The translations under genes and the position numbers were made by a program. A stretch of 64,000 nt of DNA from Pycnopodia helianthoides. Lineage: Eukaryota > Echinodermata > Asteroidea > Forcipulatida > Asteriidae. The DNA lies in contig CM063256.1 of NCBI GenBank assembly GCA_032158295.1, positions 17,690,284-17,754,283 of the forward strand, written 5' to 3'. Below, in pieces: positions 1 through 11,400 of this stretch (positions are counted from its first letter, which is position 1; the number at the start of each line of letters is the position of its first letter). The notes under the pieces are model-generated. The model was not told where the DNA came from. It did no database searches and was given only the letters and a program-made list of their open reading frames with translations.

Positions 1-1650
1 ATTGATTCAGAGAGGTGATTGCAAAGTCAAGATGGCTGATTCTTCAATAGGAGGCTACCAGTCGTTCGAGAGTATTATTAATTAGCGAAGCTTTTAGAAA
101 TTCGTAAATAATTTTGCTGACTTATTAATCTTAATTGCAAATGGATTATATTAACAGGTTCTCCATCAAAGAAAACAAAACATGGAAAGTTTAATGTTAA
201 GTCAATGTTACCACTTCTCTTAGTTGGTTTGCTCAGTTTATTTGGAATCTACCTTTGTGACGGAGGGGCAACATAATGAGTAAAACAATCTGCCACAACA
301 TTACTAAAAGACATCAATCAACAAACATCACATTGACAATATTTCTCTACCAATTACCAGTGCCACAAAACAATATAAACTTACCATAAATTCCCAATCT
401 ATCTATGGCATTGCATTAATTTCAATAAACATCACAATGTTGGTGTACACGAGAAGTCAATTACATGTTATAGGGTGCACCACACTAATTAAGCTTTCTG
501 TAACAAACAATGCTTAACGCTAAATATTCAAACAACACTCAATACTAAAAGTCTCTTAGCCACTTGAAAACAAATCAAGTATATTTTCTGACAACTAAAC
601 TTGATTTATATTTTCAACTCTTAGTAAGGGGAATTATATCGGACCATATTCAGCAAAAGTTTTCATTTTGTTCATTTGAGGCGCGCGGCACTTGATTTTC
701 TCAATTTAGTGTTTAGTGCACCTTGAATATGAAATTTGTTATGGGTTTTAATGTCATTTTCAATAAAAGAACATTCTGGTGACAAAGCATTGGGTAATTG
801 TTCAAAGTAATTTTGAAGACTGTTGTGTATTTTGTAGTTGGTCTATCTAATAATTGTAGTTGTTACTTTTAACTACAAGTTTAATGTGCAGTACATATTC
901 ACGTCCAGTACATGTTCATGTTCAGTACATATTCACTGTTGCCCGACTCCATTATTGGAAAAATTACCCAACATTTCTTCAGCAAAATACTTTGCAAAAG
1001 GTTGAAAGTCAACAACCCCAGGAGCATTATATCGGACCATGTTCAGCAATGGTTTGCATTATATTCACGAGGCTTGGCGCTTTATCTTTCAATTTAGTGT
1101 AGTGCACCTTGAATATAAATATGATTGTTTAAGGGTTTTATTCTATAACAGGTGTTTATTTTAAAAATACATGTTTATTCCTTCCACACACAAATTTTAA
1201 AATTTAAAAACAGATTTTGTTAAGCTGACTGTTATGCATTCTCAATTAATGCACTCTCTGGTGACAAAGCAGGGAGTAATTGTTCAAAGTAATTTTGAAG
1301 ACTATTATTTTTGTAGTTGTAGTCCTATCTAACAATTGTAGTTGTTACTTATAACTACAGGTTTATGCATTTGCAATTGATAGTAAGTCTCGGTAGGTAA
1401 GACCACAGTCACGTTTTGTTTTATCTAATACGTATAATCAATAACGCTGTGGTTAATATTTCATTTAGTCATTTATAAACCATTGTAAACCATCGAAAAT
1501 GGTCAATAATTACACAGATAATGTATCCAAGGTGCACGAATATTAATATACGTAGTTATTAATGGTAACTAAAAAAGAACTGTTCATAGAGGATGGTTCA
1601 GGCATTCATACTATCCGGAAATGTATTTAAACGAAAGTAAATACCTAATG

Positions 1651-2111
1651 TGCTGTACATATTCATGTCCAGTATACATATTCATGTTCAGTACATGTTC
1701 ATGTCCAGTACATGTTCATGTTCAGTACATGCTCATGTTCAGTACATATTCATGTTCAGTACATATTCATGTTCAGTACATATTCATGTTCAGTAAATGT
1801 TCATGTTCAGTACATGTTCATGTGCAGTACATATTCATGTTCAGTAAATGTTCATGTTCAGTACATATTTATGTTCAGTACATATTCATGTTCAGTACAT
1901 GTTCATGTTCAGTACATATTCTTGTTCAGTAAATGTTCATGTTCAGTACATATGTTCATGTTCAATACATGTTTATGTTCAGTACATGTTCATGTTCAGT
2001 ACATATTCATGTTCAGTAAATGTTCATGTTCAGTACATGTTCATGTGCAATAGGCCTACACCTTCATGTGCAGTACATATTCATGGGAAGTACATGTTCA
2101 TGTACATAGAC
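1651..2111 (+). repeat. 17-bp minisatellite, array 1
   Basis: About 27 tandem copies of CAGTACATRTTCATGTT with point variants (CAGTAA, TCCAG, GTGCAG). The unit length is not a multiple of three and the unit has no stop on the + strand, so all three + frames stay open and spell a 17-residue repeat such as MFMFSTCSCSVHVHVQY. The minus strand contains stops. A short detached cluster of the same unit is at 886-938. Confidence 0.95.
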
Positions 2112-2157
2112 AGTGATTAAGAGAAAAATGCTACCTTGGTAACGCACTAAAGGAACT

Positions 2158-2549
2158 TAAAGGAACATTACAGAATTGGTAAGAAAAAAACTTGTAAAAT
2201 ATACTCTTGATCACAGATTCACATAAAACTTACACGGTCTAATGATGATGATAGTAGAAAACATCCCTTTAAATATTTCTGTCTGAAATGCCATATTTGA
2301 TGAGAAATGAATAAACTAATTTTCCAATTGGAGTTTATCGCTCAGTGGGCTTTTTATTCATTTGTTGAATCTATATGATTTCATGCAAATGTGTAATCGG
2401 TTTTTCACTATTTTCTCGTGACCCAGATGGCCGATCGATCTCAAACTTCTACAGGTTTGTCAGTTTATGTATATGGTGGATTACATGAAGTGTTTACACT
2501 GCAAGCAACTGTTTTGTTAGAAAAAAACAATTCTGTAATGTTCCTTTAA
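2158..2549 (+). mobile_element. TTAA MITE family 1, copy a
   Basis: About 390 bp with terminal inverted repeats AGGAACATTACAGAATTGG, flanked by TTAA on both sides. TTAA duplication is typical of piggyBac-type elements. There is no ORF for a transposase. It is absent from unit B, where the right flank reads TTAAACTCAACC at about 9344. Confidence 0.85.
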
Positions 2550-2821
2550 ACTCAAACCCATGAGCATGTTCGGGTGCTGATTATTCGTCATTTTTTTGCG
2601 ATTATAATATGGTAAGCAATGTTGGCACATTACTTTCATTTTAATGTGACTATTAGACATCTAATAAAAGTTTTATCTACTTTTTGAAACATCTCGCTGC
2701 ACTACATTGCAAAGAAAATTGTTGTTATACTGGACACAGCCCGCTGTTATCGTTAAGCTGTGCTCATAAATATTGTGAAGTAACTCACGAATTTGAATAG
2801 AGAAGCAGTGCTCTGGGGCTA

Positions 2822-5116
2822 CAATCCCGGCCATATCTCGTTGCCCCCCCCTGCCCCCTTTCAATGTTGAATCACATTGTTGCACGGTCTTCTGCGTTCC
2901 AGACAACATTGAGCGGGGGGACGGGGAACGGGGGAGAGAATGTTTATTGTGAGACAGGGAATGGTTATTGTATGGTTATTGTAACGTTAATATAGGAACG
3001 AGTGGCCCAAGCACTTGCCAATTAATTTTATTACAAAATAAGGCTTTAAAAAGACTATGAATTTCCATAGACACTGAATGTCCGTTTACTGCTAGCCTTG
3101 TCCAAGGCTCTTTACGCAGGCACCCCGCTTTGAATACTAGCACGGTACTAGAAACTGCAGTACAATGTACATTTTACATACTGTACTTGATGTATGTACA
3201 ATGTACATGTACAGTATGCCGTGGGGTCGAAGCATGGTTTTCGAGGTTTTTCAACCTCGTACCAAAAACGAAGCCGAACGAGGTTGAAAAACCTCGAAAA
3301 CCATGCTTCGACCCCACGGCATACTGTACATGTACATATTGTACATACATCAAGTACAGTATGTAAAATGTACATTGTACTGCAGTTTCTAGTACCGTGC
3401 TAGTATTTAAAGCGGGGTGCTTGCGTAAAGAGCTTTGGACAAGGCTAGTTTACTGCTGAGTAGGGCGTTAAAAACAGCAAGGATGTTTTTGTGGGGGGGG
3501 GGGGGGACGACGGGGAGAGAATGTTTATTGTCAGGGGATGTCGACAGTGAATGTTTATTGTAGCGTTGGGAATGGGTGGCCCAAGCATTTTGCGCGGGAT
3601 TGTCTAGAAGTTCCTTTAGTTGATTTTGCGGAGTTGACTGCACACAGATATACTCCAATCTTTGATGGATCATAGACAATTCATAAGTGAAGCAAAGCAA
3701 ATATAACCCAATGGATCAAGCCAGATCACCTGGTGCAAGGGTATGGCGAAGGCGCAGTGAGGGTCTTAACCAGCATTGTACAGCAAAGGGGAGCAAAGTC
3801 GGATCCGGGGGACGAGTTGTCAAGTTGATTGTTGCAATTGCGCACGGAGAAGGGGTAATAATTATGTGAACCATACGAAACAATGAACGGTGCATATTTT
3901 GCCGAGTTCGTGACAGAAAAGTTTGAGGCTCTGATTTCAAGAGCGGACAAAGGAGAAAGCAAAAGGGCATTAGAGTCCACATACAACACATAACCTGTTC
4001 ATATTCTTTTGAACCACCTCATTCGGTTATTTGGCAGAAAATCAAACGGTTAACCCTCAAAACCAAAATAGAAAAGAAATTTATGAAATCTCTTTATTTA
4101 CTCTACTACGGTGAACCGTGTAGACTTGGTTCCTAGCCTGCGATCGTGGCTTTTAGTCTACTTGATAGCAAAATACATTATTGGGCCAAATAGCGCACAT
4201 TGTTAGATTGGCCCATGATAGCTTATCTGTGGGGCGTTTCTCGTGCCTGATACAGAGGAATAACCGCGATCTCAGACTTGAAATCAAGTCTATGAATGGT
4301 GTAAGTCTATGAATGGTGTAACTGTTAAGAGATACGCTTAACAAGTCAAATGTCTTGAACCTAAATGGAGTTCAGGATAGACAAAATGCTCGTGTTTTTT
4401 TTTCTCTTATTTTTATCACCTTCCTCGACAAACAATGAATGTTCATTGCTTATAACCATTCTTTCATTTTCAATCCCATTGTTTCTATTCTCTTATTACT
4501 TATTTTGTATTAATGCTCACAAAATAATACCACCCCCAAAAAAACAAATTACACAAATTTCAACAACAAAAATGTTGCCTGTGTGTGTGTTCTTTTGTGT
4601 TCAAACGCTCTACTCGGCAAGAAATAGTCATTTACTGTCAAAGCACAATCACAGTCCGCCCCCCCCCCCCGACAAAAACATCCTCACTGCTTCGAATTGT
4701 GTATTAACGCCGTTTTCAGCAATACATGAACATTGGCTGTCTCTGAACATTCTTAGTCAGCCCCCCCCCCACACACAAAAACGTCCTTGCTGATTTGAAT
4801 TTAATTTTTACGCCCGATGAATGGCAATCACTGTCTTTGGACATTCATAGTCATTTTAAGGCCTTATTTTGTAATGTTTAACCAAAAAATTCACGCTTAA
4901 AAAAATTCAGACAATCCCGGCCATATCTCGTTGGGCCCCCCTGCCCCCTTTCAATGTTGAATCACATTGTTACACGGTCTTCTGCGTTCCAGACAACATT
5001 GAGCGGGGGGGACGGGGGACGGGGGAGAGAATGTTTATTGTGAGACAGGGAATGGTTATTGTATGGTTATTGTAACGTTATAGGAACGAGTGGCCCAAGC
5101 ATTTTGGCCGGGATTG
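2822..5116. mobile_element. 2.3-kb TA-flanked non-autonomous DNA element
   Basis: Starts CAATCCCGGCC and ends GGCCGGGATTG, flanked by TA at 2820-2821 and 5117-5118. Unit B has the uninterrupted site with a single TA (9613-9614), so both ends and the TA duplication are directly visible. This fits the Tc1/mariner-type insertion habit, but no transposase is present. It is composite: 2822-3020 and 4912-5116 are near-copies of each other, and 3590-3601 carries a third end-like sequence. G/C homopolymer tracts lie near 3497, 4661 and 4760. It also contains the large palindrome at 3092-3448. No gene seen inside. Confidence 0.85.
3092..3448. repeat. near-perfect 170-bp inverted repeat (hairpin)
   Basis: Left arm 3092-3260 and right arm 3278-3448 are reverse complements with only a few mismatches, separated by a 17-nt loop. 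The innermost 20 bp on each side (3241-3260 and 3278-3297) are perfect. It lies inside the TA element. Confidence 0.95.
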
Positions 5117-5118
5117 TA

Positions 5119-5710
5119 GGTTGGTCCAGCGGGACTAGCTAGTCAAACCACGCAGTGTTCGACTGACATCCAGAGCGACTAGGGTTAAGTCTAATTGTCT
5201 CCAGTCACCCCACCCGCACATGCACAATGTTAAAAAAGATTACTCACTCTGGGAAAATCCAGAATGTATGAAAAAAGTCCGCTTTATTTACTGGGGGTGG
5301 GAACTTTGGGAGATTATGTTTTCGGTTTTATTTTCTATATAATTAGTACGCCTAGAATGTTTTATAAAAGTATGTTTTGTCGACAATGTACGAATCCTAC
5401 AAAAGGCAGTGTTTTTATCCACCGGTGTGTGTGTGTGTCCCCCATACGGTGAATAAACATGGGATGAAGGGAGTTGATTCAAACGAAGGCACTTTCACTA
5501 TATGTTTTACTTCATTTTTGTTTTTCTTTTGAAAAAATATTATTATTATTTATTTTTTTCAATTTATATACATTTTCCACAATAATTCAAATAATCCATT
5601 TAACCTACGAAGGGAAATGAAATCGAGGTCAATTAAATGTTTCAGGGTTTTCCCTCCCTGTTACAACATCACGGTCAAAAATGAAACTGTTTGACCCGCT
5701 CAGATGCGTT
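5119..5710. other. duplicated spacer, no gene
   Basis: Matches 9615-10120 in unit B and partly 21112-21470 in the third unit. It includes a stretch around 5420-5490 ('ATAAACATGGGATGAAGG') that belongs to a repeat family also found near 9930, 21284, 33040 and, inverted, 56210. Nothing coding is recognised. Confidence 0.6.
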
Positions 5711-5711
5711 A

Positions 5712-6078
5712 GGGGGCGCCTTGTGCGAGGGATTTCGTATTAAAATCGATCGCAATAATGCGCGTTTTAATTAACTTCTGTTGTGCGCTGATGGCAGGCA
5801 CTTTCCTTTTCCCGTTAGTTTGCTGCTCAAGAAAGAAACCAAATAACACCTGACGTTAAGCTTCGTAACACTTGCGACTGTGATTGTGAGCAACGCCTGA
5901 TTGCACGACGGTTTTTTTCGAGAGCTGAATTTTACCGGTCACTAAACAAATAAACGTCGAACAAAAGCGCCTTGTAATCATAGAGCTAGCGATGCTGCTA
6001 GCGCACAACAAAAGTTAACTAAAACGCGCATTATTGCGATCTCTTTCACGACGAAATCCCTCGCAAACATTGCCCGCC
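5712..6078. repeat. inverted repeat upstream of kinase-1
   Basis: The stretch 5712-5810 reappears reverse-complemented at 5990-6078 (shared core AACGCGCATTATTGCGATC), about 200 bp apart. In unit B the sequence equivalent to the left arm is found at 10940-11160 in the opposite orientation. So copies A and B differ by an inversion or foldback rearrangement just upstream of the kinase. Confidence 0.8.
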
Positions 6079-6079
6079 G

Positions 6080-6322
6080 TTGGTTCTCCTCCAACTGAGC
6101 GGGAAAAATCGTTTCGCGGGCAGTAAATGTCATTGTTCGCTTGTTGTCACGTATTGTGGTTGAACAGACCAACGAGAGTATTTCAGAAAACATCAATTTG
6201 CACACTGAATGGTTGGTGGATAACATGCGTCGGCCATTGATTATTATCAATTATTTACGCAAAATCTGAAACTATCTGATATTTTTTTCTAACTCTTAAA
6301 TAAGGATTCATTCAACGGCGCC
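6080..6322 (+). promoter_or_regulatory. conserved region upstream of kinase-1
   Basis: The sequences before the three kinase starts share islands: 'AACAGACCAACGAGAGT' (CCAATGAGAGT before kinase-3), 'GTCGGCCATT', a 'CTGATATTTT' run, and CGCC immediately before the ATG. Conservation in the most diverged copy suggests promoter and 5' leader. No TATA box was identified with confidence. Confidence 0.45.
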
Positions 6323-7102
6323 ATGCAGGCTGCTTACGCCGAGTATGATGAGCAATCCTTTATACCAGGATACAAAGATCTTGTATTTCTTGGTAAGGGA
6401 GCATTTGGCAAGGTCTATCTGGGGACAGATGTCGACTCTGGAGAACATCATGCTCTGAAGGTTATAGGTGTGGCTGGATCTGCTAGAAATGAAACACAGG
6501 CACTAAGTGGGCTTCCCCATCATCCTAATATTATCGAATACATACGGAGCATAACTCTAGAAGAGAAAGGAATCTGCATTGCGATGGAGTATTGCAGTGG
6601 AGGTACTCTGGGTGATTATTTAGAGTCTAATGGTCACCCAGATCCAAATCTTGATCGCCGCTTCATGAACGAAATCGCCTCTGCCGTCGCCTTTATGCAC
6701 CACAATGACATAGTGCACCGTGATTTGAAACCAGCTAACATTTTACTTTCAACAAATGGTACCTTGAAAGTTGCTGATTTCGGCTTGGCAAAAATTATTA
6801 CCAATTCAAAGTGCGGTGGTAATATGCTCAGGTACTACATGAAAACGCAATGCGGCACTCTTGATTTCATGGCACCTGAAGTGCATTCGGGCCACTACAC
6901 TGCCAAATCAGATATTTACTCCATGGGGGTTATTTTTGACTGTATTATGCAACGTACAACTACTGCTGCCAGAACTTTGCAACCACCTACAGCCGCGCAT
7001 CTAATCAACCCAGAATGTAGCACTTTTGTAGGAAAGATGCGAGACAGTTCTCCCAGCTGTCGTCCGACTGCTAATGAGGTAGTTACCAAGTTTGGTGCAT
7101 AG
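6323..7102 (+). CDS. protein kinase 1 (Ser/Thr-type, single coding exon)
   Basis: The 259-residue protein is essentially one eukaryotic protein-kinase domain. Visible motifs: glycine loop GKGAFGKV at 24-31, ATP-anchoring Lys46 (ALKV), candidate helix-C Glu57, hinge MEYCSGG at 88-94, catalytic HRDLKPAN at 132-139 (Asp134), DFG at 152-154, APE at 184-186, and SDIYSMG at 196-202. All catalytic residues are present, so it is predicted active, and HRDLKPxN suggests Ser/Thr specificity. The start is chosen because CGCC-ATG is conserved in all three copies. Compared with kinase-2 the C-terminus is cut short by an early TAG after KFGA. The 'GGTAAGTAACT' splice-donor-like sequence that follows kinase-2 is still present at about 7143, so this copy may have lost its C-terminal extension. 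The kinase subfamily is not recognised. Confidence 0.85.
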   Translation: MQAAYAEYDEQSFIPGYKDLVFLGKGAFGKVYLGTDVDSGEHHALKVIGVAGSARNETQALSGLPHHPNIIEYIRSITLEEKGICIAMEYCSGGTLGDYLESNGHPDPNLDRRFMNEIASAVAFMHHNDIVHRDLKPANILLSTNGTLKVADFGLAKIITNSKCGGNMLRYYMKTQCGTLDFMAPEVHSGHYTAKSDIYSMGVIFDCIMQRTTTAARTLQPPTAAHLINPECSTFVGKMRDSSPSCRPTANEVVTKFGA

Positions 7103-8870
7103 AGGGAACATGGGCTACCGTGAGATGGAGGCAGGATTATTTGGTAAGTAACTAAGTGCTTCACGAGCGGTGCTGGGAGGGGGTGGAGCTACAGTCTTCT
7201 CGTATGGATGTAAACCCACTACCCCTTAATCTAGAGCAGATATCTTAACCAATCAAGTGTGCCTGGTGACGAAAATCCAAGTTAAATTCCTGTTATTTTC
7301 AGAGGGGAACAGCGAACTAATAGCATTGGGGGATCGGGAAAGAACTAATCATTGAAGCCCAATGTTGTTTTTTGGTTTGGTTGTTTACAGTTAATCAGCC
7401 ATTAGACAACTTGAAAGAACAGCTAGGACCCCAAGATTGATCCAGAGAGGTGATTGCAAAGTCAAGATGGCTGATTCTTCAATAGGTGGCTACCAGTCGT
7501 GCGAGAGTATTATTAATTAGCGAAGCTTTTAGAAATTCAGAAACATTTAAGCTGACTTATTAATCTTAATTGCTTGAGGATAATATTAACAGGTTCTCCA
7601 TCAAAGAAAACAAAACATGGAAAGTTTAATGTCAATGTTTATCAGTACTATAAGTTGGTTTGCTCAGTTTTTTTGGAATCCACCTTTGTTACATAATGTG
7701 TGAAACAATCTGGCACAAGAATTACTGAAATACATCAATCAACAAACATCACATTGACAATATTTCTCTACCAATTACCAGTGCCACAAAACAATATAAA
7801 CTTATCATAAATTCCCAATCTATCTATGGCGTTGCATTAATTTCATGACAAATATGGCTTTGTGAATATAAATAGTGAATAGACATCACCATTGTGGTAG
7901 ACGAGAAGTCAATTACATGTAAAGGGTGCACCACACTAATTAAGCTTTCTGTAACAAACAATGCTAAACGCCAACTATTTAAAAAATACTCAATACTAAA
8001 AGTCTCTTAGCCACTTGAAAACAAATCAAGTATCTTTTCTGACAACTAAACTTGATTTATATTTTCAACTCTGAGTAGGTTGGCTGTAAAGCTTCTGAGC
8101 TAGGCTTATTAAAAAAAAACACACACACACCCCTGAACGCGCTAAACTGGCCCGACTCCAATGTTGGAAAATTTACCCAACATCTCTTCAACGAAATACT
8201 AGGGTCATATTGAGAGGGCTTTGGCTCCCAAAATGCTCCTTGTTGTTGAAAGTCAACAACACCAGGGAGCACTATAATGGACCATATTCAGCAAAGGTTT
8301 ACATTTTTGTTCATGAGGCTTGGCGCCCGATTTCTCTCAATTTAGTGTAGTGCACACTGAATATTATTTTTTAAAGGGTTGTATTCTAACTAACAGGTGT
8401 TTATAAACAAAAAAATGTTCAAGTTCATGCCTGTCACACACAGAGTATACAAACGGATTTTTTAAAATGAAAGCACTTTCTAGTGACAAAGCAGGGGGTA
8501 AATGTTCAAGGTTATTTCGAAGACTATTGTGTATTTGGTAGATGTAGTCCTATCTAATAACTGTAGTTGTTACTTATAACCACAGGCATATGCATTCGCA
8601 ATTGATGGTAAGTCTTGGTACTCAAGACAACAGTCACGTTTTGTTTAATTTAATACGTATAATCAATAACGCTGTGGTTAATATTTCATTTAGTCATTTA
8701 TAAACCATTGTAAACCATCGAAAATGGTCAATATTTACACAGATAATATATCCAAGGTGCATGAATGTTAGTATACGTAGTTATTAGTGGAAAAGAGCCG
8801 TACCATAGAGGATGGTTCATACATTCAAACTATTCCATAATGTGTTTAAAAGAAAAGAAATATCTAATGT

Positions 8871-9257
8871 GCAGTACATATTCATGTCCAGTATACATAT
8901 TCATGTTCAGTACATGTTCATGTCCAGTACGTGTTCATGTTCAGTACATGTTCATGTGCAGTACATGTTCATGTTCAGTACAAATTCATGTTCAGTACAT
9001 AGTCATGTGCAGTACATGTTCATGTTCAGTGCATATTCATGTTCAGTACATGTTCATGTGCAGTACAAATTCATGTTCAGTACATAGTCATGTGCAGTAC
9101 ATTTTCATGTTCAGTGCATATTCATGTTCAGTACATGTTCATGTTCAGTACATGCTCATGTTCAGTACATGTTCATGTTCAGTACAAATTCATGTTCAGT
9201 ACATGTTCATGTGCAGTACATATTCATGGGAAGTACATGTTCATGTGCACAGACAGT
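8871..9257 (+). repeat. 17-bp minisatellite, array 2
   Basis: About 22 copies of the same unit at the equivalent place in duplication unit B. The first units, including the odd 'CAGTATACATATTCATG' variant, are shared with array 1, so the array existed before duplication and has since changed in copy number. Confidence 0.95.
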
Positions 9258-10143
9258 GATAAAGAGAAAAATGCTACCTTGGTAACGCACTAGACTAGCC
9301 ACAATAGTTCGTTGATTCATTATAATAAATATGCAAATTAAACTCAACCTTATGAGCATGTTCGGGTGCTGACTATTCGTCATTTTGCGATTATAATATG
9401 GTAAGCAATGTTGGCAAATTATTTTCATTTTAACGTTTCTATTAAATATCTTATAATATTTGTATCTACTTTTTAAACATCTCGCTGCACTACATTGCAA
9501 ATATTTTTTTGTTATAATGGACAAAACCCGCTGTTATCGTTAAGCTGTAGGCCTACTCATTAATATTGTGAAGTAACTCGCGAATTTGAATGGAGAAACA
9601 GTGCTCTGGGGCTAGGTTGGTCCAGTGGCACTAGCTAGTCAAACCACGCAGTGTTCGACTGACATCCAAAGCGACTAGGGTTAAGTCTAATTGTCTCCAG
9701 TCATCCCACCCACACATGCGCAATGTTAAAAAGGATTACTCACTCTGGGAAAATCCAGAATGTATGAAATAGATCCGCTTTGTTTACTAGGGCGAGGAGC
9801 TTTGTGAAACTATGTTTTCGGTTTTATTTTCTATATAATTAGTATGCCTAGAATGTTTTATAAAAGTATGTTTTGTCGATAATAATTATACGAATTCTAA
9901 AAAAGGCAGTGTGTGTCCCCCATACGGAAAATTGACATGTGATGAAGGAAGTGGATTCAAACGAAGGCACTATAACTATATTTTTTACTTCATTTCTGTT
10001 TTTCTTTTGAACAAATATTATTGATTTGTATCTTTTTTATTTAAATTTATACACATTTTCCACAATAATTCATATTGGCTTACTCCATTTAACCTCATGA
10101 AGGGAAATGAAATAATGCTTCAGGGTTTTAGTTAACTTTTTCT

Positions 10144-10285
10144 GGGGTAGATTTCACAAAGAACTAAGATTCATCTTAGTTAGCAGTTTGACCATAGTGA
10201 TTTGTATTGTGACATCACTCTTTGCTGAGCAACTGCGATGGATTTGCAGTTATGATCAGTCTGAACTCTTTGTGAAATCGAGTCC
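10144..10285. mobile_element. short foldback MITE
   Basis: Ends GGGGTAGATTTCACAAAGA and (inverted) TCTTTGTGAAATCGAGTCC form terminal inverted repeats around about 100 bp. No ORF. Absent from unit A. Confidence 0.7.
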
Positions 10286-10639
10286 TGTTATGGGCTGTCA
10301 GCATCGCTAGTTCTATGATTGCATGGCACTTTTTGTCGCGTGTAACGTTTGTGTCTGATCAGACGGTCATCTAAGTGAATGGACCTGTGCGTGTTTCACC
10401 AGCCCAGCAGTGATGCTCGTACAACTCAGGTCAAGTTTTAAGACGTATTATTTGTTATGAACCAGTAAAATCTGTGTCACGAAAAACCTTCAGGCGTTAC
10501 TCTTTCACATTCACAGTGGCACGTCTTAGGAAACTTTTTGTAACTGTCACTGCTTGCAAGGATCAGGGATGCACTCGAATTTACATATTGTTTGGAGCTT
10601 TGCATGGTGTGGACAAATAGGAAAAACTATAAATAAATA

Positions 10640-10930
10640 ATAGTAAACTTGCGGGTACAACCATGTGGTAAATCTCTTTTGTTGGAGTGTTGGCTCTGAG
10701 AAGGGCCGGTTTGGTCTCGACGTTTCGAACAGTACATACTCTGCTCGTCTTCAGGAAAATTTGTTGCGACTGAAGATTCTTGCTCTTTTTGTGAGTTTGA
10801 AAACTCCCCTCCCCAATTTCTTTCTTCTTCTTTTTAGATAAAATTAAATAATAATAATAATATTTATATAATAAAATAATAATAATATAATAATAAATAA
10901 ATATGTGAGCCGAATTAGCGTAATTGCTGG
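10640..10930 (-). mobile_element. Penelope-like element terminal fragment plus AT-rich tract
   Basis: 10690-10765 read on the minus strand contains CCTGAAGACGAGC, then GTTCGAAACGTC. This pattern recurs in terminal regions of Penelope-like elements, some of which carry hammerhead ribozymes. It is followed by a simple AT-rich stretch (10840-10900). It interrupts the unit B spacer relative to unit A. No reverse-transcriptase remnant is seen here. Confidence 0.45.
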
Positions 10931-11159
10931 AATCTTTTACTTCAGGCATTATTTGGTTTTTATCTCGAGCAGCAAACTAACCGGACATGCAACAAATGTC
11001 GATTGCATCCCAGACAAGAAAAGTGCCTGTCATCAGCGCCTTTTGATCAAAAAGCTAGCGAATCTGACAGCCGCGCACACCAGAAGTTAACTAAAACGCG
11101 CATTATTGCGATCTCTTTCATGACGAAATCCCTCGCAAACAGCGCCCCCTGTTTGTTCT

Positions 11160-11400
11160 CACGCAACTGAGCGGGAAAAATCTTTTCGCGGGCAAAAAAT
11201 ATCATGGCTGGCTTGTTGCCACGTATTGTGGTTGAACAGACCAACGAGAGTGTTTTGGAAAACACCAATTTGCACACTGAATGATAGGTGGATAACTTGC
11301 GACGGTGTCAGAGTCGGCCATTGATATTCTCGATCGACGCAAAGCCTGCCATTTTCTGATATTTTAAGTACTAACTCTTGAGGGTTCATTCAACGTCGCC
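11160..11400 (+). promoter_or_regulatory. conserved region upstream of kinase-2
   Basis: Colinear with 6080-6322. It has the same 'GTTGAACAGACCAACGAGAG', GTCGGCCATTGATAT and CGCC-ATG context. It is probably promoter and 5' leader, inferred from conservation only. Confidence 0.45.

Larger units (their letters stand above)
1..7434 (+). repeat. segmental duplication unit A
   Basis: Bases 1-600 match 7435-8060 (downstream flank). 600-1620 match about 8060-8860. The minisatellite at 1651-2111 matches 8871-9257, and 2550-2821 plus 5117-7102 match 9340-12255. The unit therefore runs flank, minisatellite, upstream region, kinase, and restarts at 7435 with the same 'CAGAGAGGTGATTGC' sequence. It is longer than unit B mainly because of a TTAA MITE (2158-2549) and a 2.3-kb TA element (2822-5116). 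Apart from these I see no gene between 1 and 6322. Because the unit starts with what follows a kinase, another kinase copy probably lies left of the window. Confidence 0.85.

Noticed and set aside
1621..2120. Three overlapping + open frames (about 90-113 codons) as protein genes
   Set aside because: They are translations of the 17-bp minisatellite in its three frames; no start context, splice or domain support.
4365..4793. 142-codon + frame
   Set aside because: Lies inside the 2.3-kb TA element, with homopolymer C tracts read as proline; no motif.
5978..6250. Antisense open frame conserved before kinase-1 and kinase-2 (also 11047-11277)
   Set aside because: Conservation is explained by the recent duplication of the upstream region; the frame is absent before kinase-3 and has no recognised domain.
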